A DNA stretch of 37,212 nt from an uncultured Pelagibacteraceae bacterium (GCA_902519445.1 CABYJR010000004.1:1-37212); one strand, 5' to 3'; shown: positions 1 through 10,917, counted from the first letter of the stretch. Notes: generated from the sequence alone by a model not told the origin. A program made the numbers and translations.

Positions 1-2
1 AA

Positions 3-1460
3 ATGTCTAATATTTTAAAATTATCATTAACAGAAATAATTAATGGTATAAAGAAAAAAAATTTTTCGTCAGAAGAAGTAACTAAGGTATTTATTGATAA
101 TTCAAAAAAATCAAAAGGACTTAACACTTATATAACTGAGTGTTTTGATGATGCATTAAAATCTGCAAAAAATTTTGATAAAAAAAAAAATTACAAAGGT
201 CTATTACCTGGTATTCCTATTGCTGTTAAAGATTTATTTTGTACGAAAAATGTTAAAACTACCGCCGGTAGCAAAATATTAAATAATTTTATTCCAACAT
301 ATGAATCTACCGTTACGAATAATTTGTGGTCACAAGGAGCTTTTTTACTTGGAAAGTTAAATTGCGATGAATTTGCAATGGGATCATCTAATGAAACAAG
401 TTTTTTCGGAAATGTTAAAAATCCATTTGGAGAAAATTTAGTTCCTGGAGGATCCTCAGGTGGATCAGCCTCAGCATTAGCTGCTAACCTTACTCCAGCA
501 ACAATAGGAACTGATACCGGAGGATCAATTCGTCAACCCGCATCTTTTACTGGAACCGTAGGATTAAAACCAACTTATGGAAGATGTTCAAGATGGGGAA
601 TAGTTGCTTTTGCTTCATCTTTAGATCAGGCAGGCCCTATGGCAAATAATGTTCAAGACTGCGCTTTGCTTTTACAAGCAATGTCTGGTTATGATCCTAA
701 AGATTCTACTTCTGTAGATAGAAAAGTTGATAATTATTCTTCTAAATTAACTGAAAATATAAAAGGATTAAAAATTGGAATTCCAAAGGAATATAGAGTT
801 GAAAATATGCCATCGGAAATAGATGATCTTTGGAAAAAGGGAATCGATTATTTAAAAGATGCTGGAGCGATAATAAAAAATATTTCCCTACCACATACTA
901 TGTATGCACTTCCAGCTTATTATATAGTAGCTCCTGCTGAAGCTTCTTCAAATCTAGCAAGATACGATGGCGTAAAATATGGTCACAGGGCAAAAGGAAA
1001 TAACTTAATTGAAATGTATGAAAACACCAGATCAGAAGGTTTTGGCAATGAAGTTAAAAGAAGAATTTTAATAGGAACCTATGTCTTGTCCTCTGGTTAT
1101 TATGATGCTTATTATTTAAAAGCACAAAAGGTTAGAAAAATGATTAAAAATGATTTTGATAAATCTTTTAATGATGTTGATGCAATACTAACACCTTCAA
1201 CTCCTAGCTCAGCTTTTAAAATAGGGGACAAATCTAACGATCCAGTTTCCATGTATTTAAATGATATTTTTACTGTACCAGTAAATTTATCTGGTTTACC
1301 TGCAATTTCGGTTCCTGCTGGTTATGATAAAAATAATTTACCATTGGGATTACAGTTTATCGGTAAACCTTTTGATGAACAAACAATTTTAAATTTATCA
1401 TTGGCTATTGAAAAAAGAGCAAATTTTAAGAAAAATTTAAAAGTTTGGTGGAATCAATGA
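3..1460 (+). CDS. gatA: Glutamyl-tRNA(Gln) / aspartyl-tRNA(Asn) amidotransferase subunit A
   Basis: This is the amidase subunit of the GatCAB complex. It releases ammonia from glutamine so that GatB can convert misacylated Glu-tRNA(Gln) or Asp-tRNA(Asn) to the amide. The 485-residue protein is full length for the family. The amidase-signature catalytic triad is visible: K76 (in AVKDLF), S151 (in [10 protein letters not shown]) and the nucleophile S175 (in [10 protein letters not shown]). The start codon lies at the window edge with only two upstream bases, so its promoter and any gatC upstream cannot be seen. The stop codon overlaps the gatB start as ATGA, which suggests translational coupling of the two subunits. 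Assignment is secure; only the upstream context is missing. Confidence 0.97.
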   Translation: MSNILKLSLTEIINGIKKKNFSSEEVTKVFIDNSKKSKGLNTYITECFDDALKSAKNFDKKKNYKGLLPGIPIAVKDLFCTKNVKTTAGSKILNNFIPTYESTVTNNLWSQGAFLLGKLNCDEFAMGSSNETSFFGNVKNPFGENLVPGGSSGGSASALAANLTPATIGTDTGGSIRQPASFTGTVGLKPTYGRCSRWGIVAFASSLDQAGPMANNVQDCALLLQAMSGYDPKDSTSVDRKVDNYSSKLTENIKGLKIGIPKEYRVENMPSEIDDLWKKGIDYLKDAGAIIKNISLPHTMYALPAYYIVAPAEASSNLARYDGVKYGHRAKGNNLIEMYENTRSEGFGNEVKRRILIGTYVLSSGYYDAYYLKAQKVRKMIKNDFDKSFNDVDAILTPSTPSSAFKIGDKSNDPVSMYLNDIFTVPVNLSGLPAISVPAGYDKNNLPLGLQFIGKPFDEQTILNLSLAIEKRANFKKNLKVWWNQ

Positions 1461-2923
1461 CGGAAAATAAATTTGATTATTTTATAAATGGAGAAAAAGG
1501 TAAATGGGAAGTAATTATAGGTTTAGAAGTACATGCCCAAGTCTTATCAAAATCTAAACTTTTTTCTTCGTCTTCTGCTAAATTTGGGGCTGACCCCAAT
1601 ACTCAAGTAAGTTTAGTTGACTCAGCTTTCCCAGGAATGCTTCCAGTGATAAATCAATTTTGTATAGAACAAAGTGTCAAAACTGGCTTGGGATTAAAAG
1701 CTAAAATAAATTTAAATTCCGTTTTTGACAGAAAAAACTATTTTTATGCTGATTTACCACAAGGCTATCAAATTTCACAATATAAAAATCCTATAGTTGG
1801 AGAAGGGGAAGTTATACTTGATATGCCGTACGGGACTAAAAAAATTGGCATTGAAAGACTACATCTTGAGCAAGATGCAGGAAAAAGTATTCATGATATG
1901 GATCCGGACAATTCATTTGTAGATCTTAATAGATCAGGTGTTGCTTTAATGGAAATTGTAAGTAAACCAGATTTGAGGTCACCGGATGAAGTGAATTCAT
2001 ATATTAAAAAGCTTAGATCAATAATGAGATACCTCGGAACTTGTGATGGCAATATGCAAGAAGGATCTTTGAGAGCTGATGTTAACGTTTCTGTTAGAAA
2101 AGTTGGAGATAAAAAATTTGGAACAAGATGTGAAATTAAAAATGTTAATTCAATTAAATTCATGCAAATGGCAATTGAATATGAAGCAAAAAGACAAGTT
2201 GAAATATTAGAGTCAGGTGAAAAAGTAAATCAAGAAACAAGATTATATGACACAAAAAAAAACTCTACTAGATCTATGAGATCAAAAGAAGATGCTCATG
2301 ATTACAGATATTTCCCTGATCCAGATTTATTACCACTTAAATTAGATAAAGGTTTAATTGATAAATTAAAAAAAAATTTACCAGAATTACCAGATGAAAA
2401 AAAAGAAAGATTTATCAAAGAACATAATCTTTCTTCCTATGAAGCAAACATTTTAGTTTCAGAAAAAGACATATCTGATTATTATGAAGAGGTAATTAAA
2501 GAGTGTGATAAAAAATTAGCCACCAATTGGATTATCGTTGAATTATTTGCTGTTTTAAATAAAAAAAATCTTTCTATTTCACAATCTCCAATTAGTTCTA
2601 AAAATTTATCTTCATTAATTAAAATGATTTCTTCTGGAAAAATTTCTGGAAAAATTGCAAAAGATGTTTTTGAAAAAATGCAAGCAGGAAACAAAAATCC
2701 TATTCAAATTGTTGAAAAAGAAGGTTTGTTACAGCAAAGTGACCCAAAAAAATTAGAAAAGATAATTTTAGATGTGCTAACAAATAACCAAGACAAGGTT
2801 GCCCAATATAAATCTGGTAAAGAAAAACTTTTTGGTTATTTTGTTGGTGAAGTTATGAAAATATCAAAAGGAAAAGCTAATCCACAACTTGTAAATGAAA
2901 TTCTTAAAAAGAAACTTCATTAG
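1457..2923 (+). CDS. gatB: Glutamyl-tRNA(Gln) / aspartyl-tRNA(Asn) amidotransferase subunit B
   Basis: This subunit binds the misacylated tRNA and carries out the ATP-dependent transamidation with ammonia delivered from GatA. It shows the N-terminal GatB/E catalytic domain ([11 protein letters not shown] near residue 20, [19 protein letters not shown]) and a C-terminal YqeY-like tRNA-binding tail (about residues 340-488). I chose the ATG at 1457, which overlaps the gatA TGA as ATGA and gives 488 residues. An upstream in-frame TTG at 1445 would add only four residues inside gatA and is less likely. The O-methyltransferase gene follows after 5 bp. Together with gatA it implies that this organism makes Gln-tRNA and/or Asn-tRNA by the indirect route. 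Confidence 0.97.
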   Translation: MTENKFDYFINGEKGKWEVIIGLEVHAQVLSKSKLFSSSSAKFGADPNTQVSLVDSAFPGMLPVINQFCIEQSVKTGLGLKAKINLNSVFDRKNYFYADLPQGYQISQYKNPIVGEGEVILDMPYGTKKIGIERLHLEQDAGKSIHDMDPDNSFVDLNRSGVALMEIVSKPDLRSPDEVNSYIKKLRSIMRYLGTCDGNMQEGSLRADVNVSVRKVGDKKFGTRCEIKNVNSIKFMQMAIEYEAKRQVEILESGEKVNQETRLYDTKKNSTRSMRSKEDAHDYRYFPDPDLLPLKLDKGLIDKLKKNLPELPDEKKERFIKEHNLSSYEANILVSEKDISDYYEEVIKECDKKLATNWIIVELFAVLNKKNLSISQSPISSKNLSSLIKMISSGKISGKIAKDVFEKMQAGNKNPIQIVEKEGLLQQSDPKKLEKIILDVLTNNQDKVAQYKSGKEKLFGYFVGEVMKISKGKANPQLVNEILKKKLH

Positions 2924-2928
2924 ATAAA

Positions 2929-3585
2929 ATGGGATCAAATCTTGTAATAACAAAAGAAATTGAGAATTATATTAACAATCATTCGCTGAAACTCACAGCA
3001 ATCCAAAATGAAATAATTTCTTATAATAACAGTTTAGGTGATATTAAAAGAATGCAAATATCTATCTCGCAATGTCATTTTTTGCATTTAATTATTAAAG
3101 CATCTAATGCAAAGAAAATTTTAGAGATAGGTACTTTTACTGGGTTAAGCGCATTAACCATGTCATTGGCCCTGCCTAACGATGGAAAGCTGGTTACATT
3201 AGATAAAAATAAGGAAACCAATAAAACTGCAGCTAATTTTTTTGAAAAAGCTAATCAGAAAGATAAAATTGAATCAATCCTTGGTCCAGCATTAGAAAGC
3301 CTAAATAATTTGAAGATAAAAGGAAACAAATTTGATCTTATTTTTATTGATGCCGATAAAGAAAATTATAAAAATTATTATGTTCAATCACTAGATTTAT
3401 TAGAAAAAAATAACTTGATAGTAATAGATAATGTTTTATGGCACGGCGAAGTTACTGATCATAAAAAACAGGATAAACTTACTACCAGTATTAGGGATTT
3501 TAATTCATATGTTAATGAAGATAAAAGAACAGAAAACTTAATTATTCCAATTGGCGATGGTTTTACAGTATGTAGAAAGTTGTAA
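2929..3585 (+). CDS. SAM-dependent O-methyltransferase, family 3 (caffeoyl-CoA OMT-like)
   Basis: The 218-residue protein is a class I SAM-dependent methyltransferase of the catechol/caffeoyl-CoA O-methyltransferase type. The glycine-rich SAM motif is ILEIGTFTGLSAL (near residue 64), followed by the acidic strand KLVTLDKN. The metal and substrate region reads IFIDADKENY, then VIDNVLWHGEV. This pattern fits a divalent-metal-dependent O-methyltransferase. The natural substrate cannot be read from the sequence. The stop TAA shares its last base with the ATG of the next gene (trhO-like), so the two are probably co-translated. It follows gatB by 5 bp; this reflects a compact operon more than a shared pathway. 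Confidence 0.85.
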   Translation: MGSNLVITKEIENYINNHSLKLTAIQNEIISYNNSLGDIKRMQISISQCHFLHLIIKASNAKKILEIGTFTGLSALTMSLALPNDGKLVTLDKNKETNKTAANFFEKANQKDKIESILGPALESLNNLKIKGNKFDLIFIDADKENYKNYYVQSLDLLEKNNLIVIDNVLWHGEVTDHKKQDKLTTSIRDFNSYVNEDKRTENLIIPIGDGFTVCRKL

Positions 3586-4484
3586 TGTATTATATTTCAG
3601 GATTTTATAAGTTTAAGCAAATAAATAATATTAAAATAAATAAAAAAAAATTACAGACTTTTTTAATTAATAATAGTGTCAGAGGGACGATAATAATTTC
3701 AAAAGAAGGAATTAATGGGACCATATCAGCAAGGAAAAAAAATTTAACTTTAGTATTAAATAAAATAAAAAAAACATTCAGATTTAAAAACTTTGATAGT
3801 ACAAACTTGTCTTCAAGTAAGTTTAAACCTTTTCATAGAGGAAAAGTTAAAATTAAAAAAGAAGTTGTACCCATGGGCATAAGAATTATAAAAAGGAAAA
3901 CAAAAAACCATGTAGAGCCAGCTAAATGGAATAAACTAATAAAAAATAAAAATACTTTTTTAATTGATGCAAGAAAACCATTTGAATATGAACTTGGATC
4001 TTTTAAAGAGTCAATAAATCCTAAAGTTGATAATTTTAGAGAATTTCCAAAATATTTAAAAAATTTAAAAAAAGAAAAAATAATAGCTATGTTTTGTACG
4101 GGAGGAATCAGATGTGAGAAAGCAAGTATTTTTCTTGAAAAAAAAGGTTTTAAAAACGTATACCAATTAAAAGGAGGAATTATTAATTATCTTAAAAAAA
4201 TTAAAAAAAGTGACAGTTTATGGAAAGGAGAATGTTTTGTTTTTGATAACAGAGTTTCGGTAAAACATGGCCTGGAGATCGGAAGCTATTCTATGTGTAG
4301 TGGCTGCAGAAAGCCTATATCTGAAAAAGATAAAAAATCAAAAAAATATGAGGAAGGTGTGTCATGTCCAAATTGTCACGATTACTTAAAACCCTCACAA
4401 AAGGAAAGATTTAGAATGAGACAGAAGCAAATAATTCTTGCTAAAGAACTTGGAAAAAAGCACATATTCCAAAAAGAATTTTGA
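3585..4484 (+). CDS. trhO: TrhO/YceA-type tRNA uridine(34) hydroxylase with rhodanese domain
   Basis: The 299-residue protein matches the TrhO (YceA) family, known to make 5-hydroxyuridine at tRNA position 34 with oxygen. The N-terminal domain carries SKEGINGTISA (about 39-49). The rhodanese domain (about 113-210) contains LIDARKPFEYELGSF and the catalytic loop MFCTGGIRCEKAS, with C171 at the loop start. A cysteine-rich C-terminal segment (CSGCRKPIS near 258, then CPNCHD) is typical of the family. Its start overlaps the stop of the methyltransferase by one base. A tRNA-modification role near gatAB is plausible but this is an inference. Confidence 0.88.
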   Translation: MYYISGFYKFKQINNIKINKKKLQTFLINNSVRGTIIISKEGINGTISARKKNLTLVLNKIKKTFRFKNFDSTNLSSSKFKPFHRGKVKIKKEVVPMGIRIIKRKTKNHVEPAKWNKLIKNKNTFLIDARKPFEYELGSFKESINPKVDNFREFPKYLKNLKKEKIIAMFCTGGIRCEKASIFLEKKGFKNVYQLKGGIINYLKKIKKSDSLWKGECFVFDNRVSVKHGLEIGSYSMCSGCRKPISEKDKKSKKYEEGVSCPNCHDYLKPSQKERFRMRQKQIILAKELGKKHIFQKEF

Positions 4485-4485
4485 A

Positions 4486-5826
4486 ATGAATTTATTAAAA
4501 GATCCTATTCCTGGTTTAATTAAAAAAATAGCTTTACCAGCTAGTATAGGTACACTTTTTCAAACACTTTTTAATATAGTTGATACTTTTTTTGCCGGAA
4601 CCATTTCAGCAGAAGCTCTATCAGCGTTAGCAAAATCATTCCCAATTTATTTTATAATTATTGCTGCTTGTGTTGGCGTAACTGTTGGCGGCACCTCTTT
4701 AATTGCAAATTCGATAGGCGAAAATAATAAATCTAAAATACATGGATATTTTGCACACACAATTATTTATGCAATTATAGTATCAATTTTCATTACTGCT
4801 GTAGGTTTGTTTTTTGCACCTTATTTATTTGAGTCAATGGGTTCTGAAACTGAAGTAGTTCAATTAGGACTTTCGTATACTAATGTTGTTTTTTCAGGCT
4901 CGATTGTTTTTATTATGCTAGTAGCTTTAAATTCACTTTTACATGCAGACGGAGATACTAAAACTTATAGAAATGTTCTTATTTTAAGTTTTTTCCTAAA
5001 TATATTATTTAATCCATTATTTATATTCGGTTTTGGTCCTATACCAGCTTTTGGAATATCAGGTATAGGAATAGCTACTATTCTTGCTCAATTTATTGGA
5101 TTGGTGATTGTTTTTATTAAAGCATCTAATTCAATAAGAATAAAAAATATTTCTCTAAAGGATTTTAATTTCAATTCAAAAATACTCACTAATTTATTTT
5201 TTCAATCAGCACCAATTTCCGCGGCCTTATTATTGATATCTGTAGGTAATTTTATTATTTTAACTTATATTGGAGTTTTCGGTGAATTTGCAACAGCTGG
5301 TTATGGATCTGCAGCACGTTTTGAGCAAATATTATTACTCCCTGTACTTGGTTTAAACACAGCCATCATATCAATTATTGGACAAAATTATGGATCAAAA
5401 AGTTATGCAAGAGTAAAAGAATCATATTTTAAGGCAGTATTTTATGGTTTTAATCTTATGATAATTTCTGGTTTAATAATTTTTTTTTCCGCGGACAAAA
5501 TAGTTTCTATTTTTTCTGATAATCAAGAAGTAATTAAATATGGTACTTTGTATTTAAAAATATCTGCGCTTATTTTTCCAGCCTATCCAATATTCTTTAT
5601 TAGCAATGGATTTTTTATGGCAATTAAAAAATCATCATACTCAATGTATTTAAATATTATTAGAAATGTTATTTTACCAATACCAACAATATTAGTAGCT
5701 AATTTTTTTGATGGAGGATTTGATACCTTTTTTTGGAGTTATTGTTTTTTTAATTGGTTGTACGTTATATGTTTATTTATTTATGTAAAAAGTTATATTA
5801 AAAAAAATTTAAATAAGATTAGATGA
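4486..5826 (+). CDS. MATE family efflux transporter
   Basis: A membrane protein of about 446 residues with about 12 hydrophobic segments. The N-terminus (DPIPGLIKKIALPASIGTLF, then TLFNIVDTFFAGTIS) is the MATE/NorM/DinF signature, and an internal repeat (QSAPISAALLLISVGNF) marks the second half. Family members export cationic drugs or metabolites by Na+ or H+ antiport in the inner membrane. I chose the ATG at 4486, one base after the trhO stop; an in-frame TTG at 4438 would add 16 hydrophilic residues inside trhO and is unlikely. The 3' end overlaps the end of the convergent soxG by 18 bp. Substrate unknown. Confidence 0.9.
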   Translation: MNLLKDPIPGLIKKIALPASIGTLFQTLFNIVDTFFAGTISAEALSALAKSFPIYFIIIAACVGVTVGGTSLIANSIGENNKSKIHGYFAHTIIYAIIVSIFITAVGLFFAPYLFESMGSETEVVQLGLSYTNVVFSGSIVFIMLVALNSLLHADGDTKTYRNVLILSFFLNILFNPLFIFGFGPIPAFGISGIGIATILAQFIGLVIVFIKASNSIRIKNISLKDFNFNSKILTNLFFQSAPISAALLLISVGNFIILTYIGVFGEFATAGYGSAARFEQILLLPVLGLNTAIISIIGQNYGSKSYARVKESYFKAVFYGFNLMIISGLIIFFSADKIVSIFSDNQEVIKYGTLYLKISALIFPAYPIFFISNGFFMAIKKSSYSMYLNIIRNVILPIPTILVANFFDGGFDTFFWSYCFFNWLYVICLFIYVKSYIKKNLNKIR

Positions 5827-6378
5827 ATCTTTTAGCCAATCCCACAAATGTTTAGAAAAGGAACGTCTTACATATAAATCAATATTACTTTCACTCTTTT
5901 TATGAATAGTAACATCTATATGATTCAATATTGTTTGAATAACTTTATTATTAGCAAACCTATCTGAATTAAAGTCGAAAGGACATCCTTTAGAAAGTAT
6001 TTCAAAAATGTTTGAACCAGTTAAATTAAATATTGTAAATTGATCACTAATATTTGTAACTGCGCCTAAATTTCTTTTTGAAATCTCATTAAATAAAACT
6101 TTTTCTAATTCATAATCATTTGAATCTTTTGTAATCGTGTCATTTGAAACCAATAACCATTCATTAGGACCTAACCACATACACGTAATTTTTTCTTTTG
6201 TAGATATAGAACAGGGTTCTTTTGGAAGAATCATTCCTAATATTTTTCCTACAGTGCTTGCAAAATCTTTATTTTCCAAGTTTCCTCTTAAATTAATTTT
6301 TCCAACTGGAGTTTTTTCTTTCATTGAAAAATTATTATATGTATGACTTTCTGTAATTGGTGATATGAAATTAAGCAT
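5809..6378 (-). CDS. soxG: Sarcosine oxidase gamma subunit
   Basis: This is the gamma subunit of heterotetrameric sarcosine oxidase, which has a GcvT-related fold and no cofactor of its own. The 189-residue protein has the family pattern, with GKINLRGN near residue 30, then MWLGPNEWLLVS (about 67-78) and a C-terminal DLYVRRSFSKHLWDWL. It is the last gene of the rarD-soxBDAG run. Its ATG lies inside the 3' end of soxA (8 bp overlap), consistent with coupled translation of stoichiometric subunits. Its 3' end overlaps the MATE gene on the other strand by 18 bp, so there is no room for an intrinsic terminator. Confidence 0.92.
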   Translation of the reverse strand: MLNFISPITESHTYNNFSMKEKTPVGKINLRGNLENKDFASTVGKILGMILPKEPCSISTKEKITCMWLGPNEWLLVSNDTITKDSNDYELEKVLFNEISKRNLGAVTNISDQFTIFNLTGSNIFEILSKGCPFDFNSDRFANNKVIQTILNHIDVTIHKKSESNIDLYVRRSFSKHLWDWLKDSSNLI

Positions 6379-9376
6379 TTAATCTCTTTCCTTCTTTATC
6401 TAAAAAAATTGTATCAGATACAGTCACTTCAATTGTTTTGTTTGGCATAGGAATATAAAGTTTTTTTCCTTTTAATTTTTTACCGTTTTTAACGATCGCT
6501 AAAGCAATCGATTTATTTAAATTAGGGCTATAATAACTTGAAGTAACGTGTCCAATCATATCCATAGGAGGTTTGTTTTTAACTTCAGCTACAATTTGAG
6601 CTCCTTCTTCCAGAATTTCTTTTGGATCTTTAGTAATTAATCCTACATATTGTTTTCTATCCTCTCTTATTGTATCTGATCGATATAAAGATCTTTTTCC
6701 TATAAAATCGTATTTCTTCTTACTAACAATCCAATCCATCTGTAGGTCCACAGGAGTCACGGTTCCATCAGTTTCCTGACCTACTATTATAAAGCCTTTT
6801 TCAGCTCTTAATAAATGCATTGCCTCTGTTCCGTATGGGGTGATTCCGTATTCTTTTCCTGCAACTATACATTTTTCCCAAACAGATTGACCATAATTTG
6901 CTTGTACGTTTATTTCATAACTTAATTCACCAGTAAAACTTATTCTCATAACTCGACAATTTATTTTATCTACTAAACCATTTTTAAAACTCATGTGAGG
7001 AAAGTTGGTATCAGAATAATCAATATTTTGTGTTACTTTTTCTAATATTTTTTTACTATGAGGACCGCAAACACTAATAGTAGCAAAATGGTCAGTTACT
7101 GAAGTTAAGTAAACATTTAATTCAGGCCATTCCGTTTGAAGAAAATCTTCTAGCTTACCCATTACGGTAGCTGCTCCACCAGTAGTCGTTGTCATTATAT
7201 AATGATTTTCGCCCAAACGCGTTGTAACGCCATCATCATAAACCATTCCATCATCGTTAAGCATTAAACCGTATCTGCATTTTCCTATAGCTAGTTTGTT
7301 CCAAGCATTTGTATAAACCCGATTTAAAAACTCAGAAGCATCACTGCCTTGGATATCAATTTTTCCTAAAGTTGAAGCATCTAAAATTCCTGCGTTTGAC
7401 CTAGCAGCTTTAGATTCCCTTTGAACAGCATCATACATACTTTCTTTACCAGAAGGATAATACCAAGCCCGTTTCCACTGACCAACATCTTCAAATTTTG
7501 CATTATATTTTTCGTGCCAATTGTGCATTGGTGTTTTTCTGACAATATCAAAAAATTTTCCAACATTTCTTCCCACAAGAGCTCCGAATGTTATTGGAGA
7601 GTAGGGAGGACGAAAAGTTGTAGTTCCCAATTCACCTAATTTAGTATTTGTAACTTCAGAGATAATTCCTAACGCATGCATATTAGCAATTTTTCCTTGA
7701 TCGGTAGCCATTCCAGTAGTTGTGTATCTCTTAACATGTTCTATTGATTTAAAACCTTCTCTCAAGGCAAGTTTAATATCGTTAGCAGTAGAATCATTTT
7801 GATAATCAACAAAAGATTTAGTTTTTCCAGAAATTTTATTACTTGGTATTAACCATATATTTTCAAAATTTCCACTTCTGGGTTCTAAAATACTAAATTG
7901 TTCTGTTTTTTTAATATCAAGGAATTCTTTAGTTTTTTCATGAGATTCAGTTATAATATTTTTTAATCCAAAAGTGCCGTTACAAGAACCAATAGACATT
8001 TGGTTAAGAGTATTCTTTTTAGGAAAGAAGTAATGTTTATCTTCATTATAATCCAACTTCCCTCCTGATTGCGTATATAAATGAACTGCTGGTGTGTAGC
8101 CTCCTGAAACACATAACAAATCGCAATCTATTTTTAATTTATTTCCAACAACACTACTATTATCTTTTGATAAATTTATTACATGTATTTTATTAATTTT
8201 TTTGTATCCTTCTGTATAAATTACAGCACTTTTCCAATGTATTTTGATTCCTAGCTCATCACATTTTTTTGGAAGAGAACCATTTGATTTCTCTCGAATA
8301 TCTATAATAGATTTTACTTTAATACCCTTATTATGCAAAGTAATAGCTGTTTCATATGCATCGTCGTTATTTGTAAAAATACTAATGTTGTTACCGCATT
8401 TTACCCCATAGCTATTTGCATATTTTCTAACAGCTGAGGAAAGCATTATTCCTGGTCTATCATTGCAATCAAAAATCATGGGCCTTTCAATCGACCCAGT
8501 TGCTAAAATTACTTTTTTGGCTCTAACCTTCCATAATCGCTGTCTTATTTTCCCTTTTTTATCTTTGTCAGGTAAATGATCAGTTAAATTTTGCATCATG
8601 ATTAAATAATTATAATTGTGATAAGCAGCAACACTTGTTCTATTTAATATTTTAATATTTTTGTAATTTTTTAATTCTAAACAAGTTTTTTTTATCCATT
8701 CTAAAGGAGCCAATTCATTTATTTTATTGTAATTTTCGTTCGCAAAATTTAAGTTTCCACCAAAATTGGGTCTTTCGTCTACCAAAAGTACTCTTTTTCC
8801 AGCATTTGCAGCTGTTTTTGCTGCCACTAATCCAGCTGGTCCTGCACCAACAATGAGAACTTCGCAATGATAATAGTTATGGTCATACATATCAGGATCT
8901 TTTTTTGTGGGAGATTTTCCTAGACCGGCGGCTTTTCTAATAAAGTATTCATATACATTTTTCCATAGGCTAGCCGGCCACATGAAAGTTTTGTAATAAA
9001 AACCAGCAGGTATGATAGGAGAGAATAAATTGTTAATCGATCCTAAGTCAAACTTTACTGAAGGCCAACAATTTTGACTTGTTGCACTTAAACCTTCGTA
9101 AATTTCGATTTGAGTAGCACGTAAATTTGGATCAGTTTTAGCTTCATCTTTAATGATTTGAACTAAGGCATTAGGTTCTTCAACTCCTGATGTAAATATT
9201 CCTCTTGGTCTATGATATTTAAAACTTCTACCAATTAAATGAATACCATTTGCTAGAAGAGCTGAAGCTAAAGTATCACCTTTATAACCATAAAGAATTT
9301 TTCCATTAAATTTAAAGGAAATGATTTCACTTCTATTAATTTGACCACCAGAAGATAATCTATATTCATTTGACAT
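6371..9376 (-). CDS. soxA: Sarcosine oxidase alpha subunit
   Basis: The large subunit of heterotetrameric sarcosine oxidase (1001 residues, normal length). The N-terminal ferredoxin-like domain (about 15-95) lacks cluster cysteines, as usual for SoxA. A Rossmann FAD/NAD domain starts at VLIVGAGPAGLVAA (about 173-186). A C-terminal GcvT-like tetrahydrofolate domain runs from about 600 to the end (LGTTTFRPPYSPITFG, then GEDRY-region equivalents). The complex oxidises sarcosine to glycine, reduces O2 to H2O2, and transfers the methyl carbon to tetrahydrofolate as 5,10-methylene-THF. It overlaps soxD by one base (stop/start) and soxG by 8 bp. The GcvT half resembles DMSP demethylase DmdA, but the fused dehydrogenase half excludes that. 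Confidence 0.96.
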   Translation of the reverse strand: MSNEYRLSSGGQINRSEIISFKFNGKILYGYKGDTLASALLANGIHLIGRSFKYHRPRGIFTSGVEEPNALVQIIKDEAKTDPNLRATQIEIYEGLSATSQNCWPSVKFDLGSINNLFSPIIPAGFYYKTFMWPASLWKNVYEYFIRKAAGLGKSPTKKDPDMYDHNYYHCEVLIVGAGPAGLVAAKTAANAGKRVLLVDERPNFGGNLNFANENYNKINELAPLEWIKKTCLELKNYKNIKILNRTSVAAYHNYNYLIMMQNLTDHLPDKDKKGKIRQRLWKVRAKKVILATGSIERPMIFDCNDRPGIMLSSAVRKYANSYGVKCGNNISIFTNNDDAYETAITLHNKGIKVKSIIDIREKSNGSLPKKCDELGIKIHWKSAVIYTEGYKKINKIHVINLSKDNSSVVGNKLKIDCDLLCVSGGYTPAVHLYTQSGGKLDYNEDKHYFFPKKNTLNQMSIGSCNGTFGLKNIITESHEKTKEFLDIKKTEQFSILEPRSGNFENIWLIPSNKISGKTKSFVDYQNDSTANDIKLALREGFKSIEHVKRYTTTGMATDQGKIANMHALGIISEVTNTKLGELGTTTFRPPYSPITFGALVGRNVGKFFDIVRKTPMHNWHEKYNAKFEDVGQWKRAWYYPSGKESMYDAVQRESKAARSNAGILDASTLGKIDIQGSDASEFLNRVYTNAWNKLAIGKCRYGLMLNDDGMVYDDGVTTRLGENHYIMTTTTGGAATVMGKLEDFLQTEWPELNVYLTSVTDHFATISVCGPHSKKILEKVTQNIDYSDTNFPHMSFKNGLVDKINCRVMRISFTGELSYEINVQANYGQSVWEKCIVAGKEYGITPYGTEAMHLLRAEKGFIIVGQETDGTVTPVDLQMDWIVSKKKYDFIGKRSLYRSDTIREDRKQYVGLITKDPKEILEEGAQIVAEVKNKPPMDMIGHVTSSYYSPNLNKSIALAIVKNGKKLKGKKLYIPMPNKTIEVTVSDTIFLDKEGKRLNA

Positions 9377-9648
9377 TATTCGCTTGGTTTTTCTCCTATT
9401 TTATAAACTGAATGAATTTTGTCGTTTGATGTATCTCTAGATAGATTAAACCAACGTCTACATCCGTGTGAGTGATTCCATCTTTCATATTGAATACCTT
9501 TTATGTTTTTTCTCATAAATAAATATTCAGCCCATTGATCATCGCTTAATTCTGTTGGTTGTTTTGGCCTTACCAAATGCGCCTCACCACCATAACTGAA
9601 TTCAGCATGATCTCTCTCTCCACAATATGGGCAATTAATAATAAACAT
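9376..9648 (-). CDS. soxD: Sarcosine oxidase delta subunit
   Basis: A 90-residue zinc-binding subunit of heterotetrameric sarcosine oxidase. The probable Zn ligands are visible at the expected places: C6 and C9 in the N-terminal CPYCG, then H59 and C63 in NHSHGCRRWF. The conserved SYGGEAH and DQWAEYLFMR are also present. The gene sits between soxB (1 bp away) and soxA (1-base overlap), the usual soxBDAG order. It is diagnostic: monomeric sarcosine oxidases have no delta subunit. Confidence 0.96.
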   Translation of the reverse strand: MFIINCPYCGERDHAEFSYGGEAHLVRPKQPTELSDDQWAEYLFMRKNIKGIQYERWNHSHGCRRWFNLSRDTSNDKIHSVYKIGEKPSE

Positions 9649-9649
9649 A

Positions 9650-10903
9650 TTAATGAGCTACTGCTGCTGCTCCATGTTCATCAACTAAATCGCCACTAAC
9701 AAATCTGTTGATATCGAATGCTGCGTTCAATGCGTGTGGTTCGTCCTTCGCAATGGTGTGAGCAAATAAATGTCCTGATCCGGGAGTGGCTTTAAAACCA
9801 CCAGTTCCCCAACCGCAGTTGAAATAAAGTCCTTTAATTGAAGTTTTAGTGATTAGAGGACTAGCGTCTGGACATATATCAACAACACCTCCCCATTGTC
9901 TAAGCATTCTTAATCTACTAAAAATTGGATAGAGTTCTATTATAGCTTTTAAGGTCCCCTCAACAATTTCATGAGTACCTTTTTGAGTATAGGAAATATA
10001 AGAATCAGTTCCTGCACCTATAACAAGTTCTCCTTTGTCGGATTGACTTACATATGCATGTACAGCATTAGACATAACAACAGTATCAATTATAGGTTTG
10101 ATTGGTTCAGAAACTAATGCCTGCAAAGGTTTACTTTCTAAAGGCAGTCTAAGTCCTGCCATGTTAGCAATTACACTTGAATGACCTGCAGCGACTACAC
10201 CAATTTTTTTAGTTTTAATAAAACCTTTTGTAGTGTCAATTCCTTCAATAGAATCTCCTTTTCTTTTAATTCCTTTTACCTCACAATTTTGAATTATGTC
10301 TACTCCCATAGCGTCGGCGCCCCTCGCATATCCCCAAGCAACAGCATCATGTCTTGCGGTACCAGCTCTTCTTTGTAAAGTACTACCCATTACTGGATAG
10401 CGAATTTCAGGAGAACAATTAATGATAGGGCAAAATTTTTTAACTTGTTCTACATTTAGCCATTCACAATCTATACCATTGAGTCTATTAGCGTGAGTTC
10501 TTCTTTTTAATTCTCTCACATCGTGTAGATTATGAGCTAAATTCATAACACCTCTTTGACTAAACATGATGTTATAATTAAGTTCTTGTGATAAGTTTTC
10601 CCAAATTTTTAAAGCATGATCATAAAGACCAGCACTGGCATCCCACAGGTAATTTGATCTAATTATCGTAGTATTTCTTCCTGTATTTCCGCCACCAATC
10701 CATCCTTTTTCTATCACAGCAATATTTTTTAAATTATGTTCTTTTGCTAGATAATATGCTGTAGCCAATCCATGTCCGCCGCCACCAATGATTATGATAT
10801 CATATTGTGATTTAGGTTCAGGATCTCTCCAGGCTCGCTGCCAGTTTTCATGGTAGCTAAAGGAGTTTTTTATAAGCGAAAATATAGAATATTTATTCTT
10901 CAT
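9650..10903 (-). CDS. soxB: Sarcosine oxidase beta subunit
   Basis: The DAO-family flavoprotein subunit that holds the sarcosine oxidation site (417 residues). The dinucleotide-binding motif [17 protein letters not shown] (about 37-53) begins the FAD domain, followed by the family sequence [20 protein letters not shown]185 in [14 protein letters not shown] is the conserved histidine that binds FMN covalently in characterised SoxB. The C-terminal [17 protein letters not shown] completes the flavin site. It begins 14 bp after the upstream EamA transporter gene, so the two probably share a transcript. A typical SoxB N-terminal extension ([14 protein letters not shown]) is present, which supports the chosen start. 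Confidence 0.96.
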   Translation of the reverse strand: MKNKYSIFSLIKNSFSYHENWQRAWRDPEPKSQYDIIIIGGGGHGLATAYYLAKEHNLKNIAVIEKGWIGGGNTGRNTTIIRSNYLWDASAGLYDHALKIWENLSQELNYNIMFSQRGVMNLAHNLHDVRELKRRTHANRLNGIDCEWLNVEQVKKFCPIINCSPEIRYPVMGSTLQRRAGTARHDAVAWGYARGADAMGVDIIQNCEVKGIKRKGDSIEGIDTTKGFIKTKKIGVVAAGHSSVIANMAGLRLPLESKPLQALVSEPIKPIIDTVVMSNAVHAYVSQSDKGELVIGAGTDSYISYTQKGTHEIVEGTLKAIIELYPIFSRLRMLRQWGGVVDICPDASPLITKTSIKGLYFNCGWGTGGFKATPGSGHLFAHTIAKDEPHALNAAFDINRFVSGDLVDEHGAAAVAH

Positions 10904-10917
10904 TGGAACAAATTATA

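Noticed and set aside
1445-1456. An upstream TTG start for gatB
   Set aside because: It would add only four residues inside gatA; the ATG at 1457 overlapping the gatA stop is the usual coupling arrangement.
4438-4485. TTG start extending the MATE protein by 16 residues
   Set aside because: The extra segment is hydrophilic, lies inside the trhO gene in another frame, and is not part of the MATE N-terminus.
6371-9376. DmdA (DMSP demethylase) because of the GcvT-type C-terminus
   Set aside because: The 1001-residue protein also has the FAD/NAD domain and lies with soxB, soxD and soxG, so it is SoxA.
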